Part shown: positions 10,124-19,406 of the stretch, piece after piece
Layout: the number at the start of each line of letters is the position of its first letter
How positions within the stretch are numbered: position 1 is the first letter of the stretch
NCBI RefSeq assembly: GCF_000090795.2
Contig: NW_003546332.1
Coordinates: 85,300 to 120,647, forward strand
Source of the DNA: Amphimedon queenslandica
Taxonomy: Eukaryota > Porifera > Demospongiae > Haplosclerida > Niphatidae
Length of the DNA stretch: 35,348 nt
Direction: 5' to 3'
The notes under the pieces: generated by a model
What the model was told of the DNA's origin: nothing
Databases searched by the model: none
The model's input: only the letters and a program-made list of their open reading frames with translations
Position numbers and translations under genes: made by a program

Positions 10124-10173
10124 ATTCTCAGAATATTTTAATTTTTCAATTCTCAGAATATTTTTAATTGTTT
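10124..10173 (+). repeat. 25-bp tandem duplication breaking the OTU domain
   Basis: ATTCTCAGAATATTTTAATT (10124) is repeated from 10149 with few differences. A 25-bp addition shifts the frame by one base. The reading frame before it (9687-10148) and the frame after it (10177-10296) differ by exactly this amount. Confidence 0.85.
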
Positions 10174-10296
10174 AATTGGCATACTTATGTGCTTCGGTTC
10201 ACAAATGAAACTTGCAAGACACCCATGAAAGTCATGTTGCATCTGTACCACATTAATAGTAATCACTATGATTTAGTGATGCCTGTACTTGATTAG

Positions 10297-10711
10297 AAGC
10301 AGTGGAATGACATTTTAGCTTTGCTATTTCAGAGCGGAATTGTTTCGTTTCAGTTTCTTTAGCTTGATAAATATTTCGTAAGATCTTTGTCTTGATGGTA
10401 TAATAAATTTTATACCATGTCTTTTATTTTCGTTGATATAGTGCAATTATTAGTTACAATATTTTAGTTTCATTATTTGTGAATGGTTTAGTTATAGTTA
10501 AAATACAACTGCATCTTGTTTGTTTGTAACTACCCTTTGCATGCTTATCATATTTTGCCAATGGAGTTTGTAAATATTCCCTCTCCCTTTCAGTTGTAGA
10601 CAAACTGTCCAAATTTGTGATATTTGTGTAAACCTTTGCAGCACATTATGTTAATGGCAGTTTGTGAGAAATGTTTTACTTTGTTTAAATATTATGTGCT
10701 AGCAGTCTATA
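10297..10711. other. Stretch without a recognised gene
   Basis: AT-rich sequence downstream of the OTU pseudogene. I see no coding signal, repeat or terminus here. Confidence 0.5.
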
Positions 10712-10877
10712 ATTCATACAAAGTACTGGAGGTCCACCCGTTTTGTGTTGAGTTCATTGGAGAGAGAGAGAGCAATTGATATTAGGTGTGGCAAGAGACC
10801 TGTTTTCTGCCTTTTTGAAGCTTTGTATCTGAAGTTTTTGATGCGTGCTGTTTCTTTGTCTTGTTGTTCATCCACGT
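10712..10877 (+). pseudogene. HECT-like fragment, copy 1
   Basis: The plus strand reads SYKVLEVHPF, then VEFIGE, and after a frame change ETCFLPF-like sequence that corresponds to the VARDLF block of copy 2. The V-E-F-x-G-E ... D-I-G-G-V pattern is the start of the HECT ubiquitin-ligase N-lobe. The frame is broken where a GAGAGAGAGA microsatellite has expanded (about 10759-10771). A near copy lies 441 bp downstream. HECT ligases pass ubiquitin to substrates through a Cys in the C-lobe, which is not visible here. Confidence 0.5.
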
Positions 10878-11059
10878 TTGAACATTTCAGCTTTGAAGAC
10901 AATTGGCGCAATATTTTCACATGCCTTTTAGAGACTGATTTTTTATCTAATAAAATAGTGTTCCCCTGCTTGGCACAAAATGTTACTTGGTTTATCCATT
11001 GTCACTTTTGAAGCTACTCTGTTTTGAACTTTTCTATATAGTATAAGCTCACATGAAGA

Positions 11060-11308
11060 TGACATTATGAAGCATGCCTTTGCTAAGATGAAGGATAGAG
11101 CTCATCAGTTTTCACACAATGTTTGGGAGGAATTAATGCTTTTACTCAGTTGATTCATACAAAGTACTGGAGGTCCACCCGTTTCGTGTTGAGTTCATCA
11201 GAGAGGAATTGATATTGGTGGTGTAGCAAGAGACCTGTTTTCTGTCTTTTTTGAAGCTTTATATCAGAAGTTCTTTGATGGGTATTGTTTTTTGTCTTGT
11301 TCATCCTT
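11060..11308 (+). pseudogene. HECT-like fragment, copy 2
   Basis: An upstream open stretch (about 11062-11150) reads HEDDIMKHAFAKMKDR. After a frame change comes SYKVLEVHPFRVEF, then, across two more frame changes, DIGGVARDLF and FFEALYQKFFDG up to about 11290. This is clearer than copy 1 and supports the HECT N-lobe call. No C-lobe is visible downstream (11309-11817), which holds no gene that I can support. Confidence 0.5.
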
Positions 11309-11817
11309 TGTAAACATTTTTCGTTATGTTCATTATCTTAATCCCTTACCATTGTCTCACCAATGCTGAAACAGTTTATGGCCTTTTGTAAACATCCTTT
11401 TGTTTTCATTAACTATCTTATTTTAATTACTACCAGTATCTCATTGCACATACATTAACATGACAATAAGTTTGGCTTTTATGTTGATGCCTGTAGCTGC
11501 ATGCACCATTGCAATCATAGTAGCCTACAATACAGAGTAAATATGTTAATACAGTTACTATGGGAATATTTGTTATGGGTATTTTATTATTGGAATTAGC
11601 AGTATGCCTAAAATTTAATAAGCCAAAACAAGTGAGGTGTTATACATGTCCAATTCAGTGTTCATATAGTACCTTGATATCAATACTCGTGCATAAACAT
11701 ACAATTCTCAGAGCAGTAAGGTATTATACTAACAATTTTTTGTAAAAATCATTGAAATGAATCCCATTTTGTTTAGAGAATTAAAGAAGAAAACTTAAAT
11801 TATTATTAACCAATAGT

Positions 11818-12484
11818 TTAAGTATTTATAAGAAATTGGCATGTTCTTCTGAAAAGATCTACACAAAATTCATCACTTTCTTGCAAGGGGTTGATAAGAT
11901 TTTGTAACTGAGTCATTTGTTGATTGGATAATTCAAACAGATTTGCTGGAATGTGTACGGTATAGTCACTTTGCTCTGAAGTGTCTTCATCAACTCCATA
12001 CATTATTGTCGACATCTTAAAAAAAATTCAGAGGAATAAAGTTACTTCTTTGTAATGGCAAAGCTCCTATAACAAAAAGCTGATGAAGGGAAAGATTGTG
12101 TTCTGTTCGAATTCCGTGGTGATTCCACCCATGCTTGAACTTTTTAATAGATTGATTTATGCGAGGTACATAAATATAGTGCAGAGCAAAACAAAGGGTA
12201 TTATCTGGATCTAGAAAGCCCTGGTGTTCCAAGTAATAATACAATCGATAAAACAACATTACCACATCGATGCATGTCCCTCCAAAAACATTCAATCCTT
12301 TGATTGTGAGTTGAACTACCTGTGATCATGCTATTCCTCTCAATTCCTCTGTGTTGCAGCATGTGCACAGCTATGAGATAATTGTCTCTGCCCTGATCAG
12401 ATCTCACTCCTGATGGAATGCCATACTGCTAAACTGCTTTTCAAAATAAATTATAAACTGTGTGAGCTTTGTTGTTACTGCTAC
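11818..12484 (-). pseudogene. Integrase-core (DDE) gene, 3' part
   Basis: The minus strand reads NNKAHTVYNLF near 12475-12440, then YGIPSGVRSDQGRDNYLIAV, HMLQHRGIERNSMITGSSTH, NQRIECFWRDMHRC, FYRLYYYLEHQGFLD, and NHHGIRTEHNLSLHQL. The gene ends with a segment (12015-11818) reading LQNLINPLQESDEFCVDL. I recognise this as the animal integrase-core repeat family that is common in fish, cnidarians and sponges (rve-like fold). Asp of RSDQG and Glu of QRIE fit the second and third catalytic positions. A frameshift lies near 12270 and another near 12010. The upstream part of the gene is at 17925-18714, cut off by the P-like element. Confidence 0.8.
12477..12484. repeat. Left target-site repeat of the P-like element
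   Basis: CTGCTAC at 12478-12484 abuts the left terminus. CTGTTAC at 17925-17931 abuts the right one. Seven bases match except one. P elements usually make 8-bp duplications, so one base may have been lost or changed. Confidence 0.6.
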
Positions 12485-12526
12485 CATAGATTGAGTAGGG
12501 GAACTGGATTGGAGACGGGAATATCT
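12485..12526 (+). repeat. Left terminal inverted repeat of the P-like element
   Basis: It starts CATAGATTGAGTAGGGGAAC and pairs with the inverted sequence ending at 17924. The match runs about 33 bp with two substitutions, then continues past a 2-base indel into ATATC. Confidence 0.88.
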
Positions 12527-12564
12527 CTACCAACTATCCATGTTTCGCATTATGTAATCTAAAA

Positions 12565-13488
12565 ATGGCAACTTCCTGTGGAGCACAGTTGACAGCTACC
12601 TGATTAGCTTTCGTCCATTTGCAGGCCACTCTTCCTACATCGAGCAGTGCTAAAGAGATTCTAAGTATTATCTTTTTATTAATAGAAGATGACAAATTTA
12701 CAGAGGCATTTTGCAAGTTTAACACTGAAGTGACTCTCTGTCCTAATGATTTGATCAATGCTGTTAGCAAGAAGTATCGTGTTAAAAGCACAATAAAAGA
12801 GAACCTATGGAGAGAATTTCATAAACTCAGATTAGTCACTAGCAGTATACTTTTTACTTCGTGGAAAGAGCTAATTCAGAGTTTGAAAATGTCAGCCTCG
12901 TGGGCTGATTCAGATCTATACTGCATACCCCAGCAGTCACTATTTGAAGAAACATTTAGAATTCTTGTAAAGGAGAATTGTGCCACAGAAAAGCAAACTG
13001 GTGCAGCACTCTTAAAAGATGATCTTACTTTACATGAGAAGAATATGTTGTTCGTACTCTTTTAAAGAAGTATGAAAATAAATCTAGTGATGTTTATTTG
13101 CAATATGAACAGTGTTTGGGGCAAATGACTGTTACAGCAGATGATTGAGACGAGTTAGAACATACAACAAAATGGTTCCACCAAGTCAATAGAGGAGGAT
13201 TGATGCCAATAAATGACATTACGTTCACTTTCTTCATTGAATTAGAAGCAAATGTGTTGTTTACTTCCTCGTCATGTCATTAACCAATCTGATGAAGATA
13301 CTTTTAAGAAAGTTTTTATCAAGGTGATGGAGGATGAAGATTTACAATTCTACTGGGCTCTAACGTCCCAGGATATTGATTCTCCAGAAGACTGTGAACA
13401 ACTTTTTTCTGATATTGTATCGCTATGGGTCACAATCAGAGGTTTTTCACTTGCCTCAACCTGGATGGAAGAATACAAACAGTCATAA
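12565..13488 (+). pseudogene. Second gene of the P-like element (LWVTIRGFS family), decayed
   Basis: The ATG at 12565 opens a frame that continues to 13065 except for a TGA at 12601. Blocks include AKEILSIIFLLIEDDKFTEA, CPNDLINAVSKKYRVKST and ENLWREFHKLR. Two further frames carry LLKKYENKSSDVYLQYEQCL (13052-13110), WFHQVNRGGLMPINDITFTF (about 13172-13234), and VMEDEDLQFYWALTSQDID to LWVTIRGFSLASTWMEEYKQ (13322-13486). I recognise the closing LWVTIRGFS-x-A-x-x-WME block from uncharacterised repetitive proteins of cnidarians and molluscs. Its function is not known to me. It converges with the transposase, with 260 bp between the two stop codons. Two stops and two frameshifts show decay. It may be an accessory transposition protein; that is inference. 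Confidence 0.62.
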
Positions 13489-13748
13489 AAAAGCTACACA
13501 GAAAGAAGCTAGCTTAAGGAAGACACTACAAAATTAATATTATGATTTTGTCATTTAATGTACATTATGTCTTGATAAAATATTCTTTTAAAAAATTAGG
13601 AGAGCTAGAGTAAGTTTATAATAAGAGAAAGAGAGAGAAATAGAAAGAACTATATAAAGTAGTATACATTTACTTTGAATGTTACAACACTTATTTTAAT
13701 TAGAGAGAGAGAGAGCATTACAATTTACAGTTACAATTAGATCTTAGA
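13489..13748. other. Convergent 3' spacer with GA-rich microsatellites
   Basis: This is the spacer between the two convergent genes of the P-like element. It holds GA-rich tracts at about 13622-13646 and 13702-13715. No coding signal is visible. Poly(A) signals for both genes probably lie here, since several AATAAA-like and ATTAAA-like motifs are present, but none can be singled out. Confidence 0.5.
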
Positions 13749-16700
13749 TTATTTTCGCCTTTTACGTTTTGGTAAAGGGGTATCATCAACCACCTCTTCA
13801 CAATCTACCAAATTTCTCTTAGAATTACCATGAATGGGATTAGTTGCCAGAGATTTCTGTACTTGAATTGCAGCTGCATTATGAAGGCATTGTTGTATGG
13901 TCGGATTGTGGTTTCTACTTCCACGTGCCCTCTGCTTGCTAAAATAATTTTCTGATGGATCGTGGGATATTCGCTCGCTGAGAAACAAATCTCCAGGATT
14001 TTCTGTAAGTAGAAATTTCGTCATCTCAATAAATGACTTCACTATAAAAGATATTGTTTGCTTCATGACATACACATGTAACATGTACATGTACCTGTAA
14101 TATATAGTCCTTCCTGAGTCTCACGGCTTAACAAAAGTTTACTCTGTGCATCTCTACTCAAATCAGTACAACTTATAACACTAGCTTTCATTCATTTAAG
14201 CAGCCAAGAAAAGTTTCTTCCAACCACTATGTAGGTGAAATATAAACACATACATGTCATGACCTTACTTCAAATTTTTCGTCATCAATTTCCCTGTATG
14301 GCTTCAAATCTGGTTTTCTTTTCTGGCACCACTGTGTGTCATCTCTTACATTCAAGCCATCAAAAAGCTTGTCAAATAATAAGACAAACTTCTGGGTTTC
14401 TTCAGTACTTTCGTCTCCAATGTAAGCAAAAATATCAGCAACAGTTTTGCTCAAAACCTATAAATATTGTATGGTAACACAGCATACATTATTTACATTT
14501 GTACATTGTACCTGAGCTGCTAGATTGACTCGCATGCGAGAAAAAGAAGTTAGTTTTAAGTGCTCCAATTTCAATTTGGGTGAAATTGAGGCCTAGAGAT
14601 CCAACAGCAACATCAGATACCATGTTATATAGGTTCCACATCTGCCTCCATTCAATGAATTTCTCATTTACCTATCATACATCCATAATAATTATTAACA
14701 CTAGTAAAATTGACTTACTGTCATCCATCTAGTGCCAGTTTGGCCTGAATGGGACCAGCAGTTCCTCACTGTCTTGATGAGATGTGGCGGATCAACAACA
14801 AAGTGTAACCAGCGATGACATGATGAATATGGATTGATAGTTTTATACTTATGCTCGAGACAATGCATTCGAAAGAACTTCCTGTTAGGACTTGCCCCAT
14901 CAGCAACTACACATAATACTTTTAAATCACTACATTCTAGGTTACGAATACCTTCCCAGACAATCGGACATAAAGTATCAGCAGTAATTCCATTAGTTAA
15001 AAGTGGGCATGAGGAAACTCCAATTTGTATGGCAAACCTCTTACCATTAATGCCAATGTGTATGTAGCCACAGATGGAGGATGATCAGTTCCTTCCTCTA
15101 GTCTTCGAAGATCATCATTAACATCACCAAGTTGAGTGAACCCTACAATCTCTCCAGTGAACTTGTTATAGACAAGTCCTTCCTTTATCTTCATTTCATC
15201 TAAAATTAAAAATACGTAACGACGGCTTGATGGAATATTTGCCTAATCCACTTCCTGAAGAAGCTGCTGGTGCACTGTATCTTGAAAACCACATTTGTTA
15301 AAAGTGTAATGGACATAGTCCCGAAGCGTGCACTCTGTAGGCATATTAATAAAGCCACTTCTCATAGCAAGATATGCTGAGCTGGAGAGGAGCTTAAGAT
15401 TAAGGCAGCATTTCACCATCACTGGGTGCCACCTAATGAGGCGAGCATTTTTGACTGATGCGGCCTTTAGCTGTTCTTCCCAAAACAATCTCGAAAAAGT
15501 TCCCTCAGGATATGCTTTCTTCTCATTATCATTACTATTAATCATTACATTCAGCATATCTTCATTTATGTCCTTGTCAACAAAGGTGCCATTGTCTTCT
15601 GATAGCTTCCTGATCTTATCTTTTAATCTCTTAATTGTTTCTTGAGCAGCATGTACACGTCTTTTCAAATCGTCACTTTTTGCTTTTTTTTCTGGTGTCG
15701 ATAAGTATGTATCATTAGTATGACTGCTTCAGTCACTGACATGTGATGATTCATCTGCACAACGCTTGTTCCATCTATGATACATAGTTCTAAGATTAGG
15801 TCGATACAATTTACATGAGTCACAGCAGAAATTCCATGAAACAATTTCACATTCTCTAGTAGAAACTGTACCATAATAAGTAGTACCTTTTACAGTAGCA
15901 ACTGCTGAATCATCAACAAAAGCAGCAACTTTACCATCTTTTGATAGTACCTTTCCCTTCTTTGCCTTTACCATTTTTACTAGATGCACATCAGGTTGAC
16001 CCACACAGACATTTGAACAGTCAAGAATATTGATTAGTTGCTGTAAACTTTCCACGTTTAATGTAACTGGAATTTCTGACAAAGCGCTTCATTTAGTGTT
16101 GTCTACAAGATGTTGTTCTGAGTATAATAACCATGTTTAATCTGAGTTAACTGTTAAAGGGTAACTAAGATTATTTTTTGATTTTTCAATAATCAAGTCA
16201 CAGTATCTATACAACAAATGAACAACAGTTATGCACTTATTTCCATCAAAAAGTCTTCCACTTGTGAGATAATGCACTTTACATTTCATCTTTTTTGTTG
16301 GCAGCCATCTTCTTTCTGTTTCAGCAACAATGCGGGGGAGTGCAATTTGTGATGTCATCATATGAATTAATGGGTGTTCCTTGCATCTCTTTCATGCAGA
16401 ATAGATATGTTATAATAGATGCAATAATACAAAAACAAGGACAATTTTATACTGCTTCCACTCCCAGATGATATGGTGATATGATTGCTGTAAAAATTAA
16501 GCACATTCTTGGGCCTGACCATTCATTTCAAGTTCTTCTTTCAGCTGATAAACCCACATATTCTTTATGACAGTATCATCTGGGAGTGGAAGCAGTGTAA
16601 AATTGTCCTTGTTTTCTACTATTGCAGCTATTGTAACACATCTATTCTGCATGAAAGAGATGCAAGGAACAGCCATCAATGCATCTGATGACATCACGAA

Positions 16701-17318
16701 TTGCACTCCCCCGCATTGTTGCTGAAACTGGAAGAAGATGGCTGCCAACAAAAAAGATGAAATGTAAAGTGCATTTTCTTGCAAATGAAAGACTTTTTGA
16801 TGGAAATAAGTGCATAACTGTTGTTCATTTGTTATATAGATACTGTGATTTGATTATTGAAAAATCAAAAAAAATAATCTTAGTTACCCTTTAAGCAGTG
16901 TGTTACTCTCAAACTGGTGCTGGATGAGGTAGAGGATGTAAGGTGTTGAGATATTTTACAAAGGAGTAACTTGTTTAAATCATCTGGACTTTGGTCACTC
17001 AATGATTTGTTAGGAAAATAAAGACCTGACTGTAACTGTACCAACTCATTATAATTGGGTTCAGTCTGAGCCTGAGGAATCGGAGAAGCAAGTGGAGATT
17101 GTGGCAGAGGCACAGGGACACACATGGGTGAAGTATTTGTATTTGTGTCTGATGTACATGTGCTGGTAGAATTATGTTCATCATTGTTAGATAAAGATGA
17201 TTCCAAGTCACTTGTAGTACTGCTAAGACAGCTAGAGATTGAAGAGCTTTGTCTCTTTCTTTCATAATTTTTTATAAGAAAGACTGTGCTTTCGTCCCAT
17301 CATAAACAAGTAAAACCT
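13749..17318 (-). pseudogene. P/THAP9-type transposase gene, multi-intron, decayed
   Basis: The visible part begins after an acceptor near 17318 (LVYDGTKAQSF, then an S/T/P-rich linker). A Cys-rich block follows (CCDSCKLYRPNLRTMYHRW, about 15850-15795), then a coiled coil (RRVHAAQETIKRLKDKIRKL) and FSRLFWEEQL. The RNase H-like core includes VFLILDEMKI near 15208-15179, ADGASPNRKFFRMH near 14910-14865, and DPPHLIKTVRNCWSH near 14795-14750. The C-terminal domain has SERISHDPSENYFSKQRARG near 13985-13915, and the stop codon is at 13749-13751. Short introns with GT..AG ends fit at 14672-14718, 14458-14511, 14227-14268 and 14042-14094; splicing keeps frame at each. Damage: stops near 16130, 16095, 15729, 15243 and 14198, and frameshifts near 17290, 15000 and 14190. 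The first exon, possibly with a THAP zinc finger, was not found in 17319-17885. These motifs match P transposases with the GTP-binding insertion (TNP-like domains). Confidence 0.8.
16153..16894. mobile_element. Foldback MITE with TTAA target site inside a transposase exon
   Basis: The two halves are long inverted copies of each other: roughly 16157-16480 pairs with 16560-16890, leaving a loop of about 80 bp. The ends read TTAA-AGGGTAACTAAGATT and the inverse, so the target duplication is TTAA. Removing the element with one TTAA lets the transposase frame run from the exon on its right (THCL) into that on its left (TVNSD) without a shift. TTAA targets are used by piggyBac and Kolobok elements. 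The AGGG terminus is unlike the CCC start of piggyBac, so Kolobok is the better guess. Both arms contain mirrored short open frames that are not genes. Confidence 0.85.
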
Positions 17319-17885
17319 GTAATAAAGTATAGACGTAAACTTTTTACAGTTCCATTCTAACATATTCATACTAATGCTCAAGAGATAGAACAATTAAAAC
17401 TGAAGACTTGGTAGCTTGGCACAAGTACACAAAACACATTAATAAAATGCATCATTTATGTATTATACTAAGTTAACTTAATGCAAATTAAGCCAAGTTA
17501 GCATATCATTCCATAAGGATGCATGACAAGGTAGAATTAAAACCCTTTAAAACAGAAGTAAATTATATCATTAAATCAAAACAGGTACAATAAGGGTGAA
17601 TGTAGGTGTGAATTGTACTATAGTAATTGTTGGAATGAGGTAAATAGCTTTAAATACTTTATTTTTATGAAGGAAAAGTAAACATGACACCTTTACTAAC
17701 CTTAATGTATATAAATTAAAGAGAAATACTGTCTATTATTGCTGTTTATCACTTGTTTTACCACTCTAACTTGCCAATAAGACAACCGCCATAGCTGCTA
17801 AACCACACCCACAAGCAAAACAAGGATATTCATCAAAGGTGCGTGCCAACGACACTATTAAACTAACATGAAAAATCACGTGATC
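17319..17885 (-). other. 5' part of the P-like element, no exon identified
   Basis: AT-rich sequence between the right terminus and the first recognised transposase exon. An upstream exon (start codon and DNA-binding domain) is expected here. I could not find a C2CH THAP signature or a convincing start, so this part may be deleted or heavily decayed. Confidence 0.4.
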
Positions 17886-17924
17886 GATATCCGTTTCCAA
17901 TCCAGTTCTCCTACTCAATCTATG
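17886..17924 (-). repeat. Right terminal inverted repeat of the P-like element
   Basis: Read on the minus strand from 17924 it starts CATAGATTGAGTAGGAGAAC. It is followed outside by CTGTTAC, the right copy of the target-site repeat. Confidence 0.88.
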
Positions 17925-18714
17925 CTGTTACACACTAAATAAACTATAATTCTGCTGTATCCATGAATGCCACAATGAGTCACGAGGCCCAATCTAATCA
18001 GTTTCTGATGTCCATCTATAGAGTAATGCATGGTTAATGCTCACCATTAAAATAATCAAAAGTAAATTTTAAACATGTACATGTACCACACATAACTAAT
18101 CTTAATATCCAAACATACCTACATGCCACACAAGGAGTTAGGAGCAGGAACTGAATATGGATGACGAGTAGTTAATATACCTCACCACCTAAGTGGTGTA
18201 TTGCTTGGATCAGTCTGACGATTTGCTTCCCTTAATTGTTGACAAGAAACAAAATATCCCCATGACCGAAGTTGTTCCATAACAACAGTCTCCCCAGCAT
18301 TTGGCATCTGTGCTCTAATTTCCTTCAGAAGCGTATTGGATTTTGATCACTAATACTTTGACAGATATCATTTTCATCCATGTTGAAATGTTGTCTCTTC
18401 CTATATATTGTCATACAAGAAACACCTGGTAATCTTACTACCTCACTCCAAGACAAATTCAAATTTCGGAGATATTCAAGCTGATCTCCACAAATTGCTA
18501 AATGAGGTCGACCAAGTCCATTAACTGTCATTGGCACAACATATTCATCTGAAGCTGCCATTGATACCAATGTGGCATCCATACGGTCTACATAGTTTTG
18601 CCTCAATGTCACTAGCAACATACAACTGTCTATCAGCTCATTTACAGAATGATGCAATGTGGTTAGTTCTTCTGACTCGTTTACTGTAGATAAAACATTA
18701 CAAAGGACCCTCAA
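17925..18714 (-). pseudogene. Integrase-core gene, 5' part with one intron
   Basis: The minus strand reads GRPHLAICGDQLEYLRNLNL, SWSEVVRLPGVSCMTIYRKR, LKEIRAQMPNAGETVVMEQL, RSWGYFVSCQQLREANRQTD, then HPYSVPAPNS and LVWHV. An intron at 18016-18118 (GT..AG on the minus strand, 103 nt) interrupts the first catalytic block: spliced, it reads WHVDGHQKLI. The reading goes on to HGYSRIIVYLVCNS and stops at the P-like element terminus at 17924. A TGA replaces a codon in LRW-stop-GIL near 18170. The first part is a helix-turn-helix-like region (SWSEVVRLPGVSCMTIYRKR), which fits a DNA-binding role. The 5' end is uncertain; no Met start is clear. Confidence 0.78.
18016..18118 (-). other. Intron in the integrase-core gene
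   Basis: The donor is GTATG at 18118-18114 and the acceptor is CTATAG ending at 18016, read on the minus strand. Splicing joins the codons of WHV and DGHQKL in phase 1, restoring the first catalytic Asp block. Confidence 0.78.
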
Positions 18715-18812
18715 GAGTACTTGTACTCAATTATGAAGCCTTCCAAGTACAAACTCAGAATAATCATACAAACAGCAACCTATTTCTCTCTTTGAGCGTA
18801 TTAGAAAAGTTT

Positions 18813-19079
18813 CTACCTCAGAAAACAAGTCTTTCTATCCCCAAATAGCTTGGTCATTGTCAACGACATTGTAGTCAGCCATTTTTGCGAGAGGCCAAAG
18901 CTTTGGAGCTCCTTCCACAAATAACTGTTCATTTTACGCATGTTGCATGTGGCATAATGTTGTGTCACTCTCATTGTTTTTGTCCCACTTGGTATGCCAT
19001 ATGAGCGCTCAAAATTTAGGTTGTAGTTTGACTTTTTTCTGATTCTTCTAGCCATCAAGCAAACTAAGGAAGTACCCAT
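18813..19079 (-). CDS. Open frame of unknown nature, possibly a gene remnant
   Basis: An 88-codon open frame, with an internal Met reading MARRIRKKSNYNLNFERSYG near 19055. It is basic and has no domain that I recognise. It lies upstream of the integrase-core pseudogene on the same strand and could be part of that gene's 5' region, an unrelated remnant, or chance. The hAT element at 19150 starts 71 bp further on. Confidence 0.2.
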   Translation of the reverse strand: MGTSLVCLMARRIRKKSNYNLNFERSYGIPSGTKTMRVTQHYATCNMRKMNSYLWKELQSFGLSQKWLTTMSLTMTKLFGDRKTCFLR

Positions 19080-19149
19080 TGACCATTCCAGCTATCGTGT
19101 GCATTGCCTGATAGCGCTCTGAGAACAAAGGTAGACTATTACGCACTTA

Positions 19150-19275
19150 CAGAATTGGGGTCAATTACAATTGTAATTGTAATTTAAGGGTCAATTGCCA
19201 TTACAATTACATAATTGTAATTGTAATTGACATATATTTCAAACTATGCACTGTAATTGTAATTGTAATTGTAAC
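19150..19275. repeat. Left subterminal array of hAT element (TGTAATTG)
   Basis: At least eight TGTAATTG or CAATTACA motifs occur in about 125 bp directly inside the left terminus, some overlapping as palindromic CAATTACAATTGTAATTG. Confidence 0.85.
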
Positions 19276-19406
19276 TAATGATAAATTACATCACCTGATA
19301 AGGCACATTTACACCAAAGGAGATAACTAAACCATAGACTTTTATGCATGCATATTCCACCTGTAAAGTCATGTGATTGTTTTAGTTTCACGTGTTCAGT
19401 TCTGTC

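Larger units (their letters stand above)
8620..10296 (+). pseudogene. Decayed OTU-domain cysteine protease gene with internal repeats
   Basis: The 5' segment (about 8627-8880) is open and reads an acidic tract (SDDNLSEYDDDFYDF), then CLNFPSHKRDC and TPAGALLTPALKEW. A middle region (8940-9600) holds repeated VGSP-V-CTPS / KKLELSV type blocks in changing frames. The 3' segment has an OTU domain: GDGACFYRTILKVITGNEDN (about 9844-9905) with the catalytic Asp/Cys pair, AAATMFQVKIMIFS near 10090-10130, and the closing His block NSNHYDLVMPVLD ending at 10296. OTU enzymes remove ubiquitin. A 25-bp tandem duplication at 10124-10173 breaks the frame between the Cys and His parts. Earlier frameshifts are also present. 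I infer one gene from order, strand and the completeness of the OTU signature. Confidence 0.65.
10712..11308. repeat. Direct repeat pair of about 160 bp
   Basis: ATTCATACAAAGTACTGGAG begins both copies (10712 and 11153). Similarity continues for about 155-165 bp to CTTGTTCATCC, with scattered substitutions and short indels. The centre-to-centre distance is about 441 bp. Confidence 0.85.
12485..17924 (-). mobile_element. P-like DNA transposon, 5.44 kb, inserted in the integrase-core gene
   Basis: Both ends carry the inverted terminus CATAGATTGAGTAGG, which continues as an imperfect match for about 40 bp (GAACTGGATTGGA then ACGG). The left end is 12485 and the right end is 17924. The element carries a P/THAP9-type transposase on the minus strand (13749-17318) and a convergent second gene on the plus strand (12565-13488). 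Outside it, the integrase-core reading resumes on both sides at matching codons, so the insertion point is exact to a few bases. A foldback MITE (16153-16894) has later entered it. Confidence 0.85.

Noticed and set aside
16137-16894. Two similar open frames on opposite strands (KKMKCKVH, FDGNKCITVVHLLYRYCDLI) as real genes
   Set aside because: They are mirror images produced by the arms of the foldback element.
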